This document shows, in pieces, positions 30,329 to 43,500 of a stretch of DNA of 64,000 bases; position 1 is the first letter of the stretch, and each line of letters starts with the position of its first letter. Both the position numbers and the translations under genes were made by a program. Source of the DNA: Bemisia tabaci (Eukaryota > Arthropoda > Insecta > Hemiptera > Aleyrodidae); the NCBI RefSeq assembly GCF_918797505.1, contig NC_092796.1, positions 992,001-1,056,000 of the forward strand. The letters run 5' to 3'. Under the pieces are notes generated by a model, which saw only the letters and a list, made by a program, of their open reading frames with translations, was not told the DNA's origin and ran no database searches.

Positions 30329-33300
30329 TTACGATTCTCAATAAATGATAATATGCAAGCCTAAATACTTGATGATAAGCATCCCTTGCAAGGAGATAAG
30401 AGGAATCCTCAATACACGATAAGAGGCAATGGTGAAAACATGGGCGCAGACAACCCTTGATTCAATTAAGATACCATTTCAAGAAAACATCGTTATCGAG
30501 AAGACAGTCTCGGTGTTATTTTGCCCCGGGGGCGAATTTAAAGTTTCAATTTTTATAGCTGAACTCGCACTCGGAGAGCGGGACAGCCGCCGGGGTCCCG
30601 GGCCGGGAGCCGAGGGCGACGGAGACGGCGGGGGGGGGCTCGCGAGCGGTTTTTGAAAGACAGTAAAACCAGTTTATTAAAATCGTCATCAGAGCCGCTT
30701 TATTGGGTGCGAATACCGCGACAGGCACTCGTCGAAAGTGTTATTGGGGCCCGTTATAACGGAGCAGCCGAGGGAACGCGAATTTCAAAGAAATAAAAGC
30801 CAAGCGGGCGATAACAAACACGAAAACGCGACGCGTTTGTGGAGAAAATTCTTGAAAGAAAAAGGCGAGGGGCCCGGCGGGCGCGGGGAGAGGGGAGGGG
30901 GGAGGGGGAGAAATGGCTTCGGGGAAACTGATACCGACGGTCGCCAGATTTGGAGGAAACTCCACTTTCGCGAATCCCGGGATCCGGCTGGATTCGTTTG
31001 GGAAGAACTGCGGGATGATTCTTGAAACTGGTAGACAAAGCTATAGACAAATAAGACGAAAGGGATATGGAGGGATTCTAAAGGTGGATGCGGGTGATTT
31101 CAATCGACAAAGGAAGAAGGCAATAGACTTATTAACGGTAGCCCACGAGAGAACCTGTAGTTAGTCCATCATTTTCTCCTTTTGTCTATAAGAACCACCC
31201 ATTGCAACGAATCAGATCGCTCCGTATTCCCTAAGTCTTCTTTGCCCATCACCATGTGTATCACTTCCAACGATCGTTGAGAATTAAAGGTTTTTTAATA
31301 ATAAACATTACATCAAAAGTTACTGTAAAAAAAAAAAAAAAAAAAAATTACAACGCCATGTTTACTAAAATTTCATTTGGGATTTTCCTGATATTTTAAA
31401 ATTTCCTAATTTTTGGCGCGAATGAATTGAAAGTCATCTGGTTACAACATGTTTTTTTTTTCTCTTTTATTAAAAATTTGATCATATGTTTTACTTCCGC
31501 AGGTACTGAATTGCATGTGTGTTGCAAAAATACTTGACGCGCTTGAATTTCCTGCTCCATGACCGTCTCCCCTATTGACGTCAAATTTCCTGATATTTTC
31601 CAATTTTTCCTGGTTTTCACTGACAATACAAGGAAAACGTCGTAGATATTTGAGGACGGACGGATCTTGGTTCCGAGCAAATACGGCATCACATAAAGTA
31701 AAAATTAAGCATTCAGTGAGAGGGATATCAAAAATTCCAAACTGGCCTGAAGACCATAACCATCTTATGGCTAGATAAATTCTGGGCAGGAAAAAGCATT
31801 TGCGTAAATAATTGCGTGGAGTAAGACAAGAGAAAATGTGGTGTCTCATGAGCTATCTTACAGGTACCCTCCGAGGAGCAGGAGAGCAAGGCTAACCCTT
31901 CTATGTAAGGCGCCCAATGATTACTTTCAAAAGAGAATTCGGAGATTGAATGATTTTTAACCGTTAGTCATAACTAAATATCATCTTTGTAATCGTCGAT
32001 GAGGAAAAAGACTTTTGAGCACAGTGACAAATTAGTCAAAAAATCGATTGTAGCACAGAAGTTCTAAGAATCAAAATGAGCTGAATCTGCGTTTTCCCGC
32101 TCAAAACTACGGTATTAGGACTGCGACCTTCAAACAGTCATAACTTCGGTTCAGTCTAACACTTCAGGGTTTTTTGGTTCCGAAATTATACATCCATCCA
32201 AGGAGTAGCATCAATATCTATCTTGGAGCTCTTCATTTTACACCACTTGAGTCCCTGACCCCTCAACGGTTATATTTACAAAATTTAATTTTCATATAAA
32301 AAAAGTTTAGCGTATAGGCGATTTATCCCCCTTCATCCCGGTCCTTTTAATATTCATTTTTGCTTTCTCTTGCTCTATGTAACGGGGAATTAGGCTAGCC
32401 TTCTAATGTAAAAGAGAGTTTTAGGAGGGGAACCTCACAAAAAGGCAAGAGTTTAAAAATTCCAAAACTTGTCATACTTAATCTAAAATAATAAAAGAGA
32501 TTACTAGATCAAAGCTCCCATTCCATGACCGTCAAAAGTTCCGGGATTCTCTTTAGATTTTTTTTTCGGAAGTTCCGAAAAAGTTCGGGAAAATGCAAGA
32601 GATCCGGAAAATTTTGGGAATTTCAAAAGTTCCGGCAAAATTTCAGAAAAATCCCAAAAGCTCCGAAAGTTCTGGAAAATGCAAAAGAACTAGAACATTT
32701 CAAGAATTTCAAAAGTTCCGGAAAAATTCAGGAAAATCTCAAAAGTTCCGAAACTTGTTACTAGATCCGAGAAATCGGGGCACTGCAGATAAATTAGAAA
32801 TATAAAATAGATGTAGATTAAAATAGATTGATAACGGTTCCGAGAGCTCTCTAGAGGACCAAGGGATTTGCCAGGCAACTTGGCGACGGAGTGGGCGCCC
32901 TTTAAATAAAGCTCTTCTCTGCCCTTCCACATGAGTGGTCCCGATTGCGATCACACACACAGGGATTTAGACGCCGTTAGGGGTGGTTGGGGATGGCGAG
33001 GGGTGGGGGTGGGGGATCGAGAGGAACCAGACGGCGTCAGACTGCTCACCTGAGCGAGACTGCGAAACTAACAGTGGATTGATTCTCTAACAATCAGGGA
33101 GTCTCCCCCACCGTAATGTATACAATATCTAACTCATATTGGGGATTAGGATTCCTCGCAAGTCGGGCAAATTCACCAAGTTGCCGAAACGCCGCTTAAA
33201 TTCCCGTGATTTTGCACCCGAAGTAAATGATAATACGTAGATCGCAAGAATTTTCCTGGAATACTCTCACACTTCGAGCAAAAACAACAAGAAAAAGTGT

Positions 33301-34402
33301 AGAGGGCCAACGGCATAAGTTTGGGAATTTCAAGAGTTCCGGCAAAAAATCAGGGAAATTCCAAAAGTTCCGAAAGTTCTGGAAAATGCAAAAGATCTGG
33401 AACATTTCAAGAATTTCAAGGTTAATGAAATTAAACTCATCGGATTGGACTTGGTACGAAGGAGAGAACGTTTTTTTCATCATCCCATAAAACTTCGTGT
33501 AAGAAACAAACTTCGGGTCTTACTTCCGTATACTAAATTTTTTTTGCGGACTTTTTTCCGGTATAATTTTTCGTGAAAGTAAATACTTCCGGACTAAATG
33601 AGCTCAAAACTATGTTTGATTCAATTTTTTGGAGAGAGATACGACTTAATTCCCTTTTGCTAAATGCTGCTCAGTTCAGCTGCTTATGAATGAGGAATTT
33701 ATTTTAAAATCCCACCACTGAAGCTAAGAGTAGCGGAACAAAAAAATTCACGGTTCAAAGTGATTATTGAGAACCTTGCATCTCGATTATTGCATTATTC
33801 TTAAATGTCAACTCCTACTTCATTTTTCTTGGAATACAAGCCGACTCAATTTTATTGCTTGCAATTTTCACGGAATAATTAATGATCAAAGTAGAGGAGA
33901 CACGGATATTTGCCATAAATTGAGCTCAGTACTATCCCGATTGAGAAATAAAGTATGATGGAGAGTCTGCAATTTTCCAAACTAAAAAATATGTAACTAA
34001 ATTTACCCATCGATGAGACAAATTGGATGCGAATTTCGTTTAAAGTTTTATTCAGCTTCAATTCTTTACGATTTTTAAAAAAATACTTTTAGAACAAAAC
34101 AGCTGATACAGGCTCGATCACTGTCTCTCGTAATTCTAAAGCAAAACCAGGATTTTGGTGAGGCTGGTTAAACTTAACGATGCTTGTTTACTTCCAAAGT
34201 TGAAGTACCTTAATACGAATACAACAAAAGGGTTTGATAGTGTCGTCTTCCAAAAATGTGTACGAAGTTTATAAGAAGCGTATTCAGGGCGGATTAATCA
34301 TGTTGTTGTTGGAAACGACTTTAAAGCCCTGAATCTTTAGTTCTACGATTTTGATGATCGTTCTACATACATGCGCACTTCAAAATATTTTTCCTACAGA
34401 TA

Positions 34403-34449
<47 letters not shown>

Positions 34450-35157
34450 ACTCACAGCGTATATTTTAAGCATAGACTTCACTGAATGTGAAAATGCGAG
34501 ATTGAACCTATTAATTTCAAAATCACGTAGCGCCAATCTCTATTTTGGTGGTGGATGGGTTGCTTTTCATTTGTTTCTCTGGTAAAATCAGTCATGTCTG
34601 ATTTCAAAATAGCCTTCTGAATGGACATCCATTTTTTGTCAAAAAAGCGAATAAAACGGGGTTTCTTGTTTTTCTCGCATTCGCAATTTTGGCGCTTCCG
34701 TGATTTGAAAAATAGTCGGTGCATTTAATGCTTGAGAGTAGGGATCTTGGAGCTGACGGCATGCAATGTGTGATCGGAAAAATCGGCAACTCTTCTCAAC
34801 AATTACAGTTATCTGGCTCGAGCATGCAGCAACTTAAGAATCCCTCCTCTCCTCCGCGTCATCCGAGCAACCAAGAGAGTGAAAGCACCGGGAGGGGTTC
34901 TAAATTCTCCCCGAGTCTCAGTTTCCAAACTTCTGCTGCTTTTAATCGCGGGTGAAATGATTTTCCGGCAAATAATGAGAATAATCTGAATAGTCACGCA
35001 CATCACTGAACAAAATCTTGGTTGAGGAGGTATTGGAAAATTTAAAACACCCAGCCTCAAGAAAACTTATCCGGAAAGGGGCCCTCGTACTTTCGTCCAC
35101 AAAAACTAAAAATTGAAACATTCATGCCACAACATTAAGTGGTGTTCTACGGATATT
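30329..35157. other. Intergenic with a GC-rich patch and TTCCGG-rich minisatellite-like tracts
   Basis: No gene is supported. A G-rich, CpG-containing patch lies at about 30570-30990. At 31018-31215 there is a repeat also seen at 41997-42110 (TAGACAAAGCTATAGACAAA). At 32530-32770 and again at 33320-33425 degenerate repeats of AAAAGTTCCGGAAAATTTCA occur. An A-run of about 42 bases is at 34406-34447. Confidence 0.45.
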
Positions 35158-35407
35158 TGGACCGAGTCTATCAGAAAGGGACCAACCCACATTTTTAAAA
35201 AAAATTCAGTTATACATGTTTTTGACTTCCACTCGTTGTATATTTTCTCCTGCCAAAAACTGAAAGTCGAAAAACAAAAAGAGTTTGTGAAAAGAGGAGT
35301 TAAAGTTTATTTTCTACATTGAGCCTTATGCAGGAATAAAACTTCAAACTTATTTTTCTCAGTTTCAACTTAATGTGGGTTGATTCTTTTCTGATGAACT
35401 CGGTCCA
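35158..35407. repeat. MITE family A, copy 4
   Basis: TGGACCGAGTCTATCAGAAA then GGGACCAACCC is inverse to GGGTTGATTCTTTTCTGATG then AACTCGGTCCA. Internal sequence differs more than in the other copies. Confidence 0.7.
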
Positions 35408-36808
35408 TTTTGGGATCGTGGTGGGGAGAGAAAAAAATAAGCCAGAGCTATGGTTGTTTTGAGTTTGCATCAAAAAAACAAATTTTCGATAGAGCCTTTC
35501 GTAGGAATCTCAAAATCTGATATTTCGAGCTGCAACTCAATAGAAATTGCGCTTCTGAAAACAGTTCCTCCTTGGGGTAAGGTAAGGATCCATGTTCCCA
35601 CGAACAGGTAGTCATAAATAAAACCAAAGCAGTTTCCGATTAAAGTAAGGTTTTGCTTTGCTAACCCGCAAAAAATGAGACGCTCCATTTCTTGAAACTC
35701 GTTTTTGCACATTTGGGGCTAGAATTAGTAGAAGATGTATTATTGAATGATTGATAAAATATGAAAAAGGGATAAATGACGGAGACACGAGAGTACTCAA
35801 AACTTATTCATTAAATCGTGTCGGGATTTCAGAATCTACAGGTAAGTTTGATTCGTTGAAATATTAGGAATAAGAGAAGTTTGAAAAGTTTTGATCACAC
35901 ATTCAAAAGGTCGCACATGCTCTTGATATTGTATGTTGCACTTTTTTTACTCTGGTTGGTAGTTTCACTCTCTGTTAATGAACTTTCCTTTGAAATCGAA
36001 TCCTTCAGAGAATTTTTCCCACTCACGAATCAAGACAGCAACTCGAGTACCCAGTGGATTGTTTTCCCGGAAAATAATAGCATAAGCAATGAGTTAGGAT
36101 TTAAGGAAAAGGTTAAGCTCCCGGAAAAGAATAAATCAACCGTGAAAAATCCCGAAGTTTCCCAGAAACATTAATGATCCGGAATTTTTTTCTTTCTTTT
36201 TTTTATTTCTAGCAGAGAGCTATATACGCTTTACTGGGACGGTGAATGAAAAAGTTAGAATAAAATTGAAAGTGACAAGCTCTATGCAGGAATGAAAATC
36301 GAAAAACCAGCACTTCAAAATGAGAGAAGGGTCTTCAGGTATAAATTAACTTTGATTGAGCACAGCCAGTTAAGGAGAAGTCATACCGAATTTGAATATT
36401 GTTTCAGTTTTATAGGCTCATGATAGACTTATCGGAGAAAATTATCAGATTTTTTGATCAACGATCGCATGAAGTGTCTAAACGATATATGCGATTCTGG
36501 TTTAAAAAACCTCTTCTACTGCGGCTTTCCCGTCAGAAGTTTGCACTTCCCGAGCATTCGGTTTAAAAATCATGAAAAGTCATAAGAAAGGAGGAATAGA
36601 AAATGAGGAATTGACACGCCTGTCTTATCCTTTCCTTTTTCTGCTTACCCTTTCCTCCAGTTCTATGCTTACCCCACCCCTTAATAGAGTCCTATTAATG
36701 TTTTTTCCCCCTTTCATTAACAGTCATAAAACTGAATGATCTCTGTGCAAAGGCAGGCATATTTAGGGACTTAACTACGCCACCTCCAAGGCACAAATCA
36801 CGCGTAGC

Positions 36809-37251
36809 TGGACCACGTTATGCAGAAAGGAACCCACACTGGTAAAAAAAACCTCTTGGAAGAGCGCAGTTTCTTGTCGCCGGATTTAAGAGTCTGGACT
36901 CTTGTTTCAATGCAAAATCCGCTTGAAACAAGAGTTCAAGACTCTTAAATCCGGCGACAAGAAACTGCACTCTTAAGTCAATGCACCGCGGCATTGGTCC
37001 AAGAGGTTTTTTTTACCAGTGCAGCCACGTTGACTATTACCTCATTTAACTGGGCAATTTGATTGTTTACAAGAAACCGGTTATGCGGATATTTTTGCAA
37101 ATTTCTGTGCGTTTTCTATTTAGTGCGAAGTAAGCTCCTTAAAACTTTCAAAGGAATTTGCACAAAAGTCATCTTGTAAAAATTAAATTGTTCAATTGAA
37201 TTTGGCAACAGCTGAAGTGGCTTGGTTCCTTTCTATACTAAACGCGGTCCA
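36809..37251. mobile_element. MITE family A, copy 5, interrupted by a second MITE
   Basis: The left end TGGACCACGTTATGCAGAAA and the right end TTCTATACTAAACGCGGTCC belong to family A. Between GGAACC and the continuing GCCACGTTGACTATTACC lies an unrelated insertion at 36837-37021. Removing it restores the family A order. Confidence 0.8.
36837..37021. mobile_element. CACTGG-type MITE nested in family A
   Basis: The termini are CACTGGTAAAAAAAACCTC and the exact inverse GAGGTTTTTTTTACCAGTG. CA dinucleotides flank both sides. The inner arms, TTTCTTGTCGCCGGATTTAA and its inverse, make it almost fully palindromic. The CACT termini are reminiscent of CACTA-type elements (inference). Confidence 0.8.
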
Positions 37252-37835
37252 ATTAAGCCTCTCGCGTTTGCCATGCAGACGTAAATTATTTTAATTTTCA
37301 ATTTAGGTCGAATAGACCTACGAAAAATTGATAAAAAATGGTCAAAAAGGAAAATACGAGTAGAAGACAAGGAGCTTGGGATTACTGCGTAGGGCCAAAG
37401 CGAATGATGGATACCCGGTGCCGTGGAGTGGACTCGACGAGAGTCGGCTCATGAAAAGGCGCAAAAGAGTGGCGAAGAAAGAGCCACAGGTACCTAAGCG
37501 TGTGTAAAATGACTTAAGAACTTTGAGTAAACGTGGAAAAGCGGTGAGCGGGAGCGGGGCGGGAGGGGACGGGGGATCACTCGCGGAAATGTAGCGGTGC
37601 AAACTGTTGAAAGTTTAACTTTCGGGACCGCGCGGGGTTGGTTCTGGCGGGCTTCCTGGGTCATTAAGGACGTCTTCCCCCGGCGCACCCTCCGCCGTCC
37701 GCTCGTCGCGATTCCAGGGAAACTTTGACAAATATTAAAGTGTATTCTTCATTTTCTTCATTAGCAGGCGAGCAAGGTAAAAGCGGCGCTGCCAAAATGT
37801 TTCCGCGTCGTCAGGGCGTCTAGTCGATCCACGTA

Positions 37836-38130
37836 TATTGATCGTATTCGATACATCGAACTGGTGAGATTGTATTGATATCGATTGCTTCAACATATAA
37901 ACATCGCCTCGAAAGTCAAACTGACTTAACTGACTTACCTGAGTAAACTAGGGGAACGGGTTTCTTGTCATAGATTTTGGCTTCTAATGAGTATAAAACG
38001 GCAATGAAAAGTTGCATTGTTAGGAATTTTCTCATTTTCAGCTTTTCTCGCTTATATCCTAAAATTTCTGTTACAGGTTATGTTCTATTGTTTTGAACCA
38101 ACGATACATCGAATCACTATCGAATACGAC
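37836..38130. repeat. Dispersed repeat, copy 1 (pair with 59366-59640)
   Basis: The sequence GATCGTATTCGATACATCGA starts a block that matches 59371 onward for about 280 bases, including TTGATATCGATTG, ATGAGTATAAAA and TTATGTTCTATTGTTTTGAA. It is direct, non-palindromic and of unknown class. Confidence 0.75.
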
Positions 38131-40146
38131 GTGTACGACTGACAGGGGGAGGGGGCCAACTACGATGTAGTAGCTAATGGTGAGGCTTGTGGTAAAAATG
38201 ATGGTAGTCGTTAGAAAAGCCCTCTACGGACTTTACAAGTACCATGCGATGAATTATTTAGCTTCGCAGCCTGGGTCAGAAATGTTGGAGCGCCTTCAAT
38301 CTTATCCGTATGCAACATGGTCGTTCATGGAGCACGAATAGTTGCATCCAGGCGGTCTGTAATTAACCAGCTCGCTGATAAAACCAAGTAAAAAAACAGG
38401 TTTCCGGAGGTAAAATACGATTTATTCTGGAATGCCACTTACTCACTGGGAATTCTGTGCGGTCGATCAAATCAAATTCCTCTTTTAGCGTTAAATGAAA
38501 ATACAATAATTTTCGTTTTCATTTCAACGAATTTAAACAGTTAAAAATTGATTAAAATACATGTTACACAGGGATGGGGGAGAAAGATGCTAAAAAAACC
38601 TTTAGGGATATGATAACAGGAGGGAAGTCAAAAAATTGACTCCAGAGATCTAGCAACAGCATCGTCAACTCCCCGCCGAGGCGAAGATCTTTCGATTCGG
38701 AGGTTCCCGAACACGGTCTTGGTCAACTATTAAGGCTCCGAAAGTTTTGATGATATAGCCATTAGAAACTCCCCTCGAAGCACCAGCCCTCGCCCCCGAC
38801 CGCGCCTTCGGGAGAGAATCTTAATTTATTCAGGGAAGCACGTCTTCCGAACCTTCGTCACAGCTGGCTCCAACTTTGGTCAAAGTCAAAGGTAGAAAAA
38901 GCCACGTCTTGGATTCCACGTTTCGACAATTGAAATGCGTTTTTAGGGATATCACTGGCGTGGCAAATAGTCCAATCAGTTGGAGCTCCGAAACCAGTTA
39001 CCTCAGCTGCACGCTCCAAAATTTCAGCGTGTGTTTTATTTTTATGAGAGATAACAAAGCGGAATTATGACCTCAAACTGTCTCAAAATGTTAGGTCATG
39101 ATAGTTAACTTCTAGACAAAAGTATGCACCGGTACTTTGAAATACTTCCCTAGATTTGGATCAGAAAATTGTATAGCTTCACAGGAAAATACATTATGAG
39201 CTAACTTCACCGTATTTTTTTAAAAAAAATTCTGACTGGAGGGCTATCCGTTATGCCTTCTGACCGTTTCACACTCCAACCCTCTACAGCGCTTCGCGCC
39301 GTATTACTTTAACGATTTTATATCATGAAGAAAAATAGAGGAAATAGTAAAAAAACCAATACCTAAATGTGAGGAAGTATACGCCCGGCTCGTCATTCCC
39401 CATTTTAAAACATGCATTTTCGTAGATTAGATCAGCTCCTTCATAATTCCCGCGATAAATTGTTCAATTTACAAAACGAGTATATGTTCTCGTGCTCAGT
39501 TCATTCATGATTTCCACTCGTATGTTAAATTAATAGAATTTTAGACACATAAACATTTTTCATTATGATACGTCCACTCAAGTTTTTCCACAATCGTTAA
39601 TTTTCAAATTTTGACAAAAAGCAAAGTTCTGGATTTTTCCGTGTGCGGTGGACAATACGTGAATGGATTTAATTTCCACTAGAAAATTGTGTTTGAAACA
39701 TAAAATTAGTCAAGATAGCTAGCACGCCCAGGGAGGGTATTCGAAACCACTTCCCGGCCCCCTGAAAAATCCTCTCCCTTATCTCACACTTAAAAACCTA
39801 CTGAGAACCTTAAAACTCGGTATTATCCTTCCAAATCACGTCCCTTGGAGGCCGAGCCAGGGAGGGTCAAGCACCTTCAAAAAAAGGGAGCGTGTTGAGA
39901 GAAAAGGATCTCCGTGGCGGGGGGGGGGGGGGGGGCGGCGGAGATGACCGCGCAGTGATTGATCTACCGCGGATCGAGGGTTCAAGAGAGGAAAATTGAA
40001 AACAAAGCAAATGAATCGTGGCGAGTTAATCGGAAGGATGGCCAGCAGACAGGTGGCGAGCCACGAGGTTTCGCGGAGCAGCGCCGCTGGAAACCCAATT
40101 CATTCGAATTATTCGGGACCTGGCTACTTGCCTAAAATTGTACGCT
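38131..40146. other. Intergenic, no recognised gene
   Basis: It contains only short ORFs, an uninterrupted G run at about 39919-39935, and moderately GC-rich patches. Confidence 0.4.
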
Positions 40147-40398
40147 AAAAAAAATTCAGTCGTGTGAACCGAACGTCCGGTCTTTCAAATCATCCCAAAT
40201 ATTCGGTTTGTCAAACTGAACTTTCGGTTCGTGTAACCGAACGTTTGGCATATATGACCAAACTTTGTTCGTCAGTTGACTTTACCGCACAAGTTTGGTT
40301 ACACAAACCGAAAATTCAGCTTGACGAAGAGAGTTAGTTGGGGAGATACGGAACACCGAACTTCGGTGTATACGACCGAACGTTTTTTTTTTTCAGTG
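40147..40398. repeat. Degenerate TIR element rich in CCGAA words
   Basis: A poly-A stretch followed by TCAGTCGTGTGAACCGAACG on the left is roughly inverse to CGACCGAACG plus a poly-T stretch and TTCAGTG on the right. Words such as TTCGGTTCGTGTAACCGAAC recur inside. Similar words occur at 52490-52590, within intron 2 of the APMAP gene. The ends are uncertain. Confidence 0.45.
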
Positions 40399-40514
40399 AA
40401 GGGTTGTCTATTATAATTTATACCTAGTTTCTATATGATCTCTGTAAACGGTTCTCCGGGATAATCGAAGTTCCGATCGACACAAGAACTGGAAAGTTAG
40501 AAAGCGGGACTTAC

Positions 40515-43500
40515 CTAGGATTTCGAGAGTATGAGTGATCTCCATGGGCTGGATGGTGACGACCTGACATACGTAGTCACCAGCGTCGGCCGTCTTGATG
40601 TCTCGGATCTCCAGGTTGTAGCCATCCACCAGATGTATCCGCTCATCGGGGTAGACCTTCGTCGCCCCCGCTGTCAGCACCACCCCCGACTTCCCCCGCT
40701 TCCAGACCAACACATAGTTCCCTGAAACAATAAACAACATACGTTCATCAACTACTCTTAGGCGCACTTCAAAGAATTTGTGAAATTTAACATTTTCTCT
40801 GTTTTTCCTATATTCTTCCCAAAATCACACGGGGAAGGACATTATAAAAACGAGTTTTAAGATGTGTGAATTTTTGCGATAGGAAACCACTATTTCTGGA
40901 TCATTTAAGAAACGACATATATTGCCATCTATGTAGAAAAGTGATTTTATGGAAGAGCCAGAGATAAAGGTTCCTTGTTGCAAAATGTAATCCAATTGGA
41001 CTTCGTTTTGCAATCAGGAACTACAATTTCTAGCTCATCCGCAAAAATACCCAACTGCATTGGATAACTGCTGGCACACATGTTGTTTCTAAAATGAGGG
41101 GGAAATTTTAGTTCCCGATCGCAAAATGTAGTCCACGATTGATCAATGCATTTCAGAGCACTCTTTTAACTTCAAGACCATACCTGAACAAAACCTAGAA
41201 CAATCCGTTTACTCCATCATCAATCCAATTCATTTAAGACCGTTCTTAAATGTTCACATGATTTAGTCCTGAGGATGGAGTAGTGCTCTATAAGCGCAAT
41301 GACCTGTTTGTCAGTGTATACTTCTCAAGCACACATCATGGCTGCAACACGCCACCAAAATAATTACACAATTTCTGAAGTTTGATAAACTCTGAGAATT
41401 GATAGAAAATACAAATCAAGCTGAACATCGAATCGTCTATACCTGAATAGAAAATTTATTGGAGAGGTTATGAAAGTCGCTCCATTTATCAGTAAAAATC
41501 AGTAGCATGACATTTTGATTAAAAAAAGCTGGATGCATCAAATTTTTTTCAGCTCCAAAAATATTCGCTTCTGCAGCCGTTTAACGTTGAACTGAGGTAA
41601 AAAACGGGCAAAATCGATTTTTTTCCCCCAAAAAAAGTAGGCGAAACATTTCCCCATACTACACGGTACTATACCTACTTCATTCAATACAGCTAGAAGC
41701 GAGATATTGCAACGGAGAGAGTAAAAATAAGTGAAAAATGAGGTGGGTATTGTGTCTGTGGGACAGGAGTGAATCAGATCTTTGGTTTCTTGATTGATGA
41801 ATTGCCTTCGACGTAACGACCTTAATTACGGCGACTCTATCATGGTTCCCCCTTCGGGACTCCCGGTTCCCAGCTGGGCTCATGTGACATCACATATCAC
41901 TCCCTTTTTCAATTACAATTTCTATATCCCTCCTAGCTGTCTCTCTCTCTCTTTACATCCTCTTACCGCGACTCTCTCTGATCAGCGGACAGATTATTGA
42001 AATTGATAGACAAAGCTATAGACAAAGGAGGCAAAAGAAATATGAAGGAATGCTATTGGTGGTTGCAATGGACAAAGGAGGTAGATAATAGACTCACTAA
42101 AGGCAACGCTAGAATGTCCAAAGTTTTTAAACTTAAAAATTTCTGAATTTCATTTAATTTTCCAGTTTTTAGGGCATGACAATTTCTTTCATAAACAAAT
42201 TCAATGTAAAGATTGAGCTCTGGAAATACGGCGAATACATGAGGCTGGAGCTATTCAAACATTTCGAATCAAGCGCAAAACAGCTTCGGGGTTTGTTGGC
42301 TACACCAAGGTCAGTATTCTAGTATTTTACCTGCCTCTGGAAAAATTACTGGTAATGATAGTAAAAGCAGTGACTATGCCACGTAAACTTTTAATTGGAC
42401 GTATTTCTGTCAAAAAGAACTATGTGCATTGAGGCCTGAGACCCATGAGAATATGTGCATAACAGGGCCCATGTCATAATGCACATAGTTACGTTTGGTA
42501 GAAATACATCCAATTAATGGTGCCATAACCAATGACAATGGTAGCATTAAGTGATACGCGTAGATTTTCCGATAAGCTATAAAAATATTAAAACCTATAT
42601 GCATGGCTATTATTGATTAAGAGTGCATAAATGGACACCCAACTTCGGTTATTATATTATTATTTTTCCTCAGTGTAGACTGAAAATTTCGGCGTATCTC
42701 ATAAACTCTCTACTCCTTCTACTCTCTACTTTCTCCGTACTTTGATCAGAATATTTTTCACAAATCGAGTAAAATTTACGGACTTGATCAAGTTTACCCT
42801 AACTTTTCGAGACTTGTCACCCTGCTCGCGGTGGAGGACCACCGGTTTGAACTTTCTTCCGGCCGTCACATGCAGACAGGAACGCGGTAAATGAAGCGAT
42901 CTCGAACGAATCGCGGATCCTCGTTTCGGCAGCTCTGGACGAGACAGGAGACGGGTCAACACCGAACCCAACGTCCGATACACGAGCCAAGAAGATGCGC
43001 CACACTGTGCACCGGGTCAATAGGAGAGGTCCGACAAAATTTCGAAACTTTAAAAGCTTATAACTCCGTTTATACAAAACTTTGGGGTTCTAAAAGTGGT
43101 TTCATTGGTTTCCTCTTAAAATTTTCTTCTGGAAGCACCTCTTTAAATTTAAAATGTGACGAAACAAACATCAAAATTTGCAGTTTTGGGCGAAAATTTC
43201 ATGTCCGACCTCTCTAATTGACTCGATCCACTGTGCGGCAGCTCCGTCGTGTAATTTCCGCGGTTGCGAATCGATTGGAGCGGCCGGCCGCGAGGACCTA
43301 GGAGGAAGCAGTTCGACGCAAGTGGTCTTAAGACGATTGCTTCTCGTCTTCCGAAATTCCGAACGTCTTCAAAGAGCTCCTTAATAGAGCCAGGATTTTA
43401 CAAGGTCGGGGGTCTCGCCGTGTCTTGCGAAGGGCGACTCATTATCGAGAATTTTCCGGGGGGCGGGGGGTCGAAATGGACCGTCCATTTGTGTAGTCCA

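Noticed and set aside
31396..31849. Overlapping minus-strand ORFs of 98 and 135 codons
   Set aside because: Two frames are open over the same DNA, with no recognised motif and no exon-like borders.
35918..36174. 85-codon ATG ORF with a hydrophobic N-terminus (MLLILYVALFLLWLVVSL)
   Set aside because: It could be a small secreted or membrane protein, but there is no homology I recognise, no clear cleavage site followed by a structured domain, and no splice or promoter support.
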